From NCBI RefSeq assembly GCF_017742245.1, contig NZ_JAGHKO010000004.1, forward strand, positions 682,001-746,000: a stretch of DNA of 64,000 bases, given 5' to 3'. This document shows positions 62,161-64,000 of the stretch, one piece after another. Below the pieces are notes generated by a model. It saw only the letters and a list, made by a program, of their open reading frames with translations. It was not told where the DNA came from and did no database searches. Source of the DNA: Niastella soli (GTDB lineage: Bacteria > Bacteroidota > Bacteroidia > Chitinophagales > Chitinophagaceae). The position numbers and the translations under genes are program-made. Numbering within the stretch: the first letter of the stretch is position 1; every line of letters starts with the position of its first letter.

Positions 62161-64000
62161 TTAATAATTTACCGTTACTTTTTTCATTTCACTATAAGCG
62201 CCCGACAACAACACCGCCTGTACCGCATAGTGGTACACAGTATTTGGTTGTACATCGGTATCATACAAGCCTTTTTGTGCGGCCGGAATTATTTTCCACA
62301 GCGACATCCCGCCAGTACCTATGGCGCGGTATACCTGGTAGTTGCTTACCTGTTTAAGCGCATCTTCCCATACGATCTCCACTCTTTTATTTTCTGGCTG
62401 CGGGTATGCATACAGGCGGGTGAGTTGTAATGGGCCTGCCGCCGCTGATGTAATGGTCACTACCAGCGGTTCGGAAGCAGTGACCAATCCGGCTTCGCTG
62501 CGGGCTGCCAGGTAATAGTGGTATTGACCGGCCCCGGTTTGAACCGTATCAGTATATCCGGTAGCACTTTTTGCAAGAAAGTTCTTTACGAGGACATACC
62601 CCGAATCCCCGGCACCCTTGCGGTATAATGCATGCGCGGCAATATCTTCATCCATACTGTTTATCCAGCTTAGGGTAACCTTGTTGGCATCTACTGTAAA
62701 GCGGTTTATTACAGCGGCTGAGGGTGGGATGATATCCGGTTTCTTTACTTCCACCAGGGCCGACATGGCCGACTGGTTCCATCGTTTATCCAATGCGGCA
62801 ACTCCATAGTATACTTTTTTATTCAGCAGCTTCAGGCTTAGTTTATCGCGGAATTGATTGCCCTGCCATACCGAATCTACCAGCGGTATGGGTTCTTCAT
62901 CCTGTTTCATGGCCCGGTATACTTTATACCCCATCAGGTCGCGTTCACTGTTCTTATTCCAGCTAAGCGATACCACGCCATTGGAATCTATCACCGCCTG
63001 CAAACCGGCCGGGATATCGGGTGGTATGGAATCGAGTGGTTGTACCAACACCGGAAAGGAGGTACGACCCTCACCTTCTTTGGCGATCGCCGTCAGGGTA
63101 AAATAACCGGAACCTTCTACCGGGTTTTTGAGCTGCAGCGCACGTTTGGTAACTGCTATGCTGTCTATGTATATTTTATAAGGACCATCGGCATGGTCTG
63201 CTTTATTCAGCCGGAACCCTTTGATGAGGGTATTGGCATTCTCCTCAAACTCCCACCGCATTTGCAACAACCCCTTGTCATCTGCATAAGCGGATTGAAT
63301 ACCCGGCACAAATGGCAGCACATTCACTCCTTTTCCTTTTACTATATCAGAGGGCGGTCCTGTTTCGCCAAAAGGATTAATACCCCGCACCCGGTACTGA
63401 TAAGTAAGCTCATTGCTGTGCAGTGTATCGGTCAGGTACATGCGTTTGGCACGATGCTTTTCGCCTTCATTCAAATTGGCTACCGGCATATCGCTCAGGC
63501 GGTGAAAGGTTTTACCGTTGTCTTCCGACCGCTCCACGAAATACGAGGTATAATAAGTGGCTACGCGATCATAATCCCAGGAGAGCATAACAACCCGGTT
63601 GCCAAACTGCGCCTGTATTTCCTGCACGGCAGGCAGGACCTCATAGTCAGCCGCGCCAATAAAGACAGCAGCACTGTCTTTCTTTGCCAGGGCGACCGGC
63701 GCCGCGGCGCTAAGCCGGTACAGGTATTTTTCATTGGGACGAATGTCATTGTCCACGTATCCCCAGCCGGCAAGCAATGAGGCCTCAAAACTCATATCGG
63801 CCGCAAACAGCGAGAAGCTGAAGCGTTGCTCCATTTCCTGCGACTGGCTGATGAGATGGCCCATGCCTTTACTAACACTGCCTACCTGGAAATCGCTGCC
63901 ATATAATGCCTGGGCAATAACAGCTGCGTACTGGTCTTTTTTCGCCAGCGCCTCCCAATCGTTCAACGGTTTCGAGCGGATGGGCAGCCCCAGCACTTTG
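62161..64000 (-). CDS. FN3-repeat surface protein, 5' end outside window
   Basis: Partial: the frame is open through the right edge, so the start lies outside. About 612 codons are seen. There are four to five fibronectin type III domains (IPAGLQAVIDSNGVVSLSWN, AAVINRFTVDANKVTLSWIN, KRVEIVWEDALKQVSNYQVY), with YKVYRAMKQ and YQVYRAIG strands. The piece has no sorting domain at its C-terminus (ends MKKVTVNY) and no catalytic motif. It is the first gene seen in the surface operon, 9 nt before the SprB-like gene. Its own N-terminus, probably with a signal peptide, is not available. Confidence 0.8.
   Translation of the reverse strand, partial: KVLGLPIRSKPLNDWEALAKKDQYAAVIAQALYGSDFQVGSVSKGMGHLISQSQEMEQRFSFSLFAADMSFEASLLAGWGYVDNDIRPNEKYLYRLSAAAPVALAKKDSAAVFIGAADYEVLPAVQEIQAQFGNRVVMLSWDYDRVATYYTSYFVERSEDNGKTFHRLSDMPVANLNEGEKHRAKRMYLTDTLHSNELTYQYRVRGINPFGETGPPSDIVKGKGVNVLPFVPGIQSAYADDKGLLQMRWEFEENANTLIKGFRLNKADHADGPYKIYIDSIAVTKRALQLKNPVEGSGYFTLTAIAKEGEGRTSFPVLVQPLDSIPPDIPAGLQAVIDSNGVVSLSWNKNSERDLMGYKVYRAMKQDEEPIPLVDSVWQGNQFRDKLSLKLLNKKVYYGVAALDKRWNQSAMSALVEVKKPDIIPPSAAVINRFTVDANKVTLSWINSMDEDIAAHALYRKGAGDSGYVLVKNFLAKSATGYTDTVQTGAGQYHYYLAARSEAGLVTASEPLVVTITSAAAGPLQLTRLYAYPQPENKRVEIVWEDALKQVSNYQVYRAIGTGGMSLWKIIPAAQKGLYDTDVQPNTVYHYAVQAVLLSGAYSEMKKVTVNY

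Noticed and set aside
62854..63780. 308-codon plus-strand frame
   Set aside because: Antisense to the FN3 protein gene and without recognisable features.

Overview
The window reads as a chromosomal segment from a Bacteroidota bacterium, most likely Chitinophagaceae (Niastella/Chitinophaga-like). The basis is several secreted proteins with type IX secretion (T9SS) C-terminal sorting domains, SprB-like and TANFOR-type surface proteins, a GH95 fucosidase, LytTR-type signalling, and promoters of the Bacteroidota form (TTG, 19 nt, TAnnTTTG). Genus is inference. No rRNA, tRNA, CRISPR array, transposase or integrase was seen.

Layout. 0-7.3 kb: a Tat-exported GH95 alpha-L-fucosidase, a RibD/DHFR-like reductase, a LytTR response regulator with a TPR-HisKA sensor kinase, and two small proteins. 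7.3-13.2 kb: two T9SS cargo proteins on the minus strand behind a consensus promoter. 13.6-15.9 kb: a heptamer repeat array and a B12-type radical SAM protein. 16.0-23.7 kb: a five-gene minus-strand operon whose transcription order is CBM48-like/gluconate-2-dehydrogenase-subunit-3-like fusion, GMC oxidoreductase, two cupin proteins, GlgX debranching enzyme. The in-frame tail of a lost T9SS gene follows glgX. 24.0-37.7 kb: mostly housekeeping and accessory enzymes: class V aminotransferase, TspO, MBL hydrolase, AhpD-like protein under a divergent MocR regulator, a giant AsmA-like protein, a LytS kinase coupled to a secreted alpha/beta hydrolase, and a second Tat-type GMC oxidoreductase. 37.7-45.2 kb: an accessory zone with small orphan genes (two paralogous), an AraC-type membrane regulator with a secreted serine hydrolase, a toxin-antitoxin operon whose toxin is frameshifted, a 1.3 kb gene-poor stretch carrying two 11-nt repeat arrays, and ku. 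45.4-64 kb: a minus-strand surface locus: FN3 protein (cut by the window edge), SprB-like T9SS protein, TANFOR/metzincin giant, pentapeptide-LRR protein split at a G7 tract, pentapeptide/beta-helix/polyglycine protein, and a 1084-residue orphan without a signal peptide.

Most interesting candidates. First, the operon at 16.2-23.7 kb may be an undescribed cytoplasmic alpha-glucan oxidation system, because both its first gene (CBM48-like module) and its last gene (GlgX) point to alpha-glucan and a GMC enzyme sits between. Second, the surface locus has a possible phase-variable poly-G tract. Third, short tandem arrays with 7-nt units repeatedly sit just 3' of genes. Functional links are inferred from gene order only. 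Several start codons were moved inward from the longest open frame to an ATG or GTG where family N-termini, signal peptides or promoters supported it.
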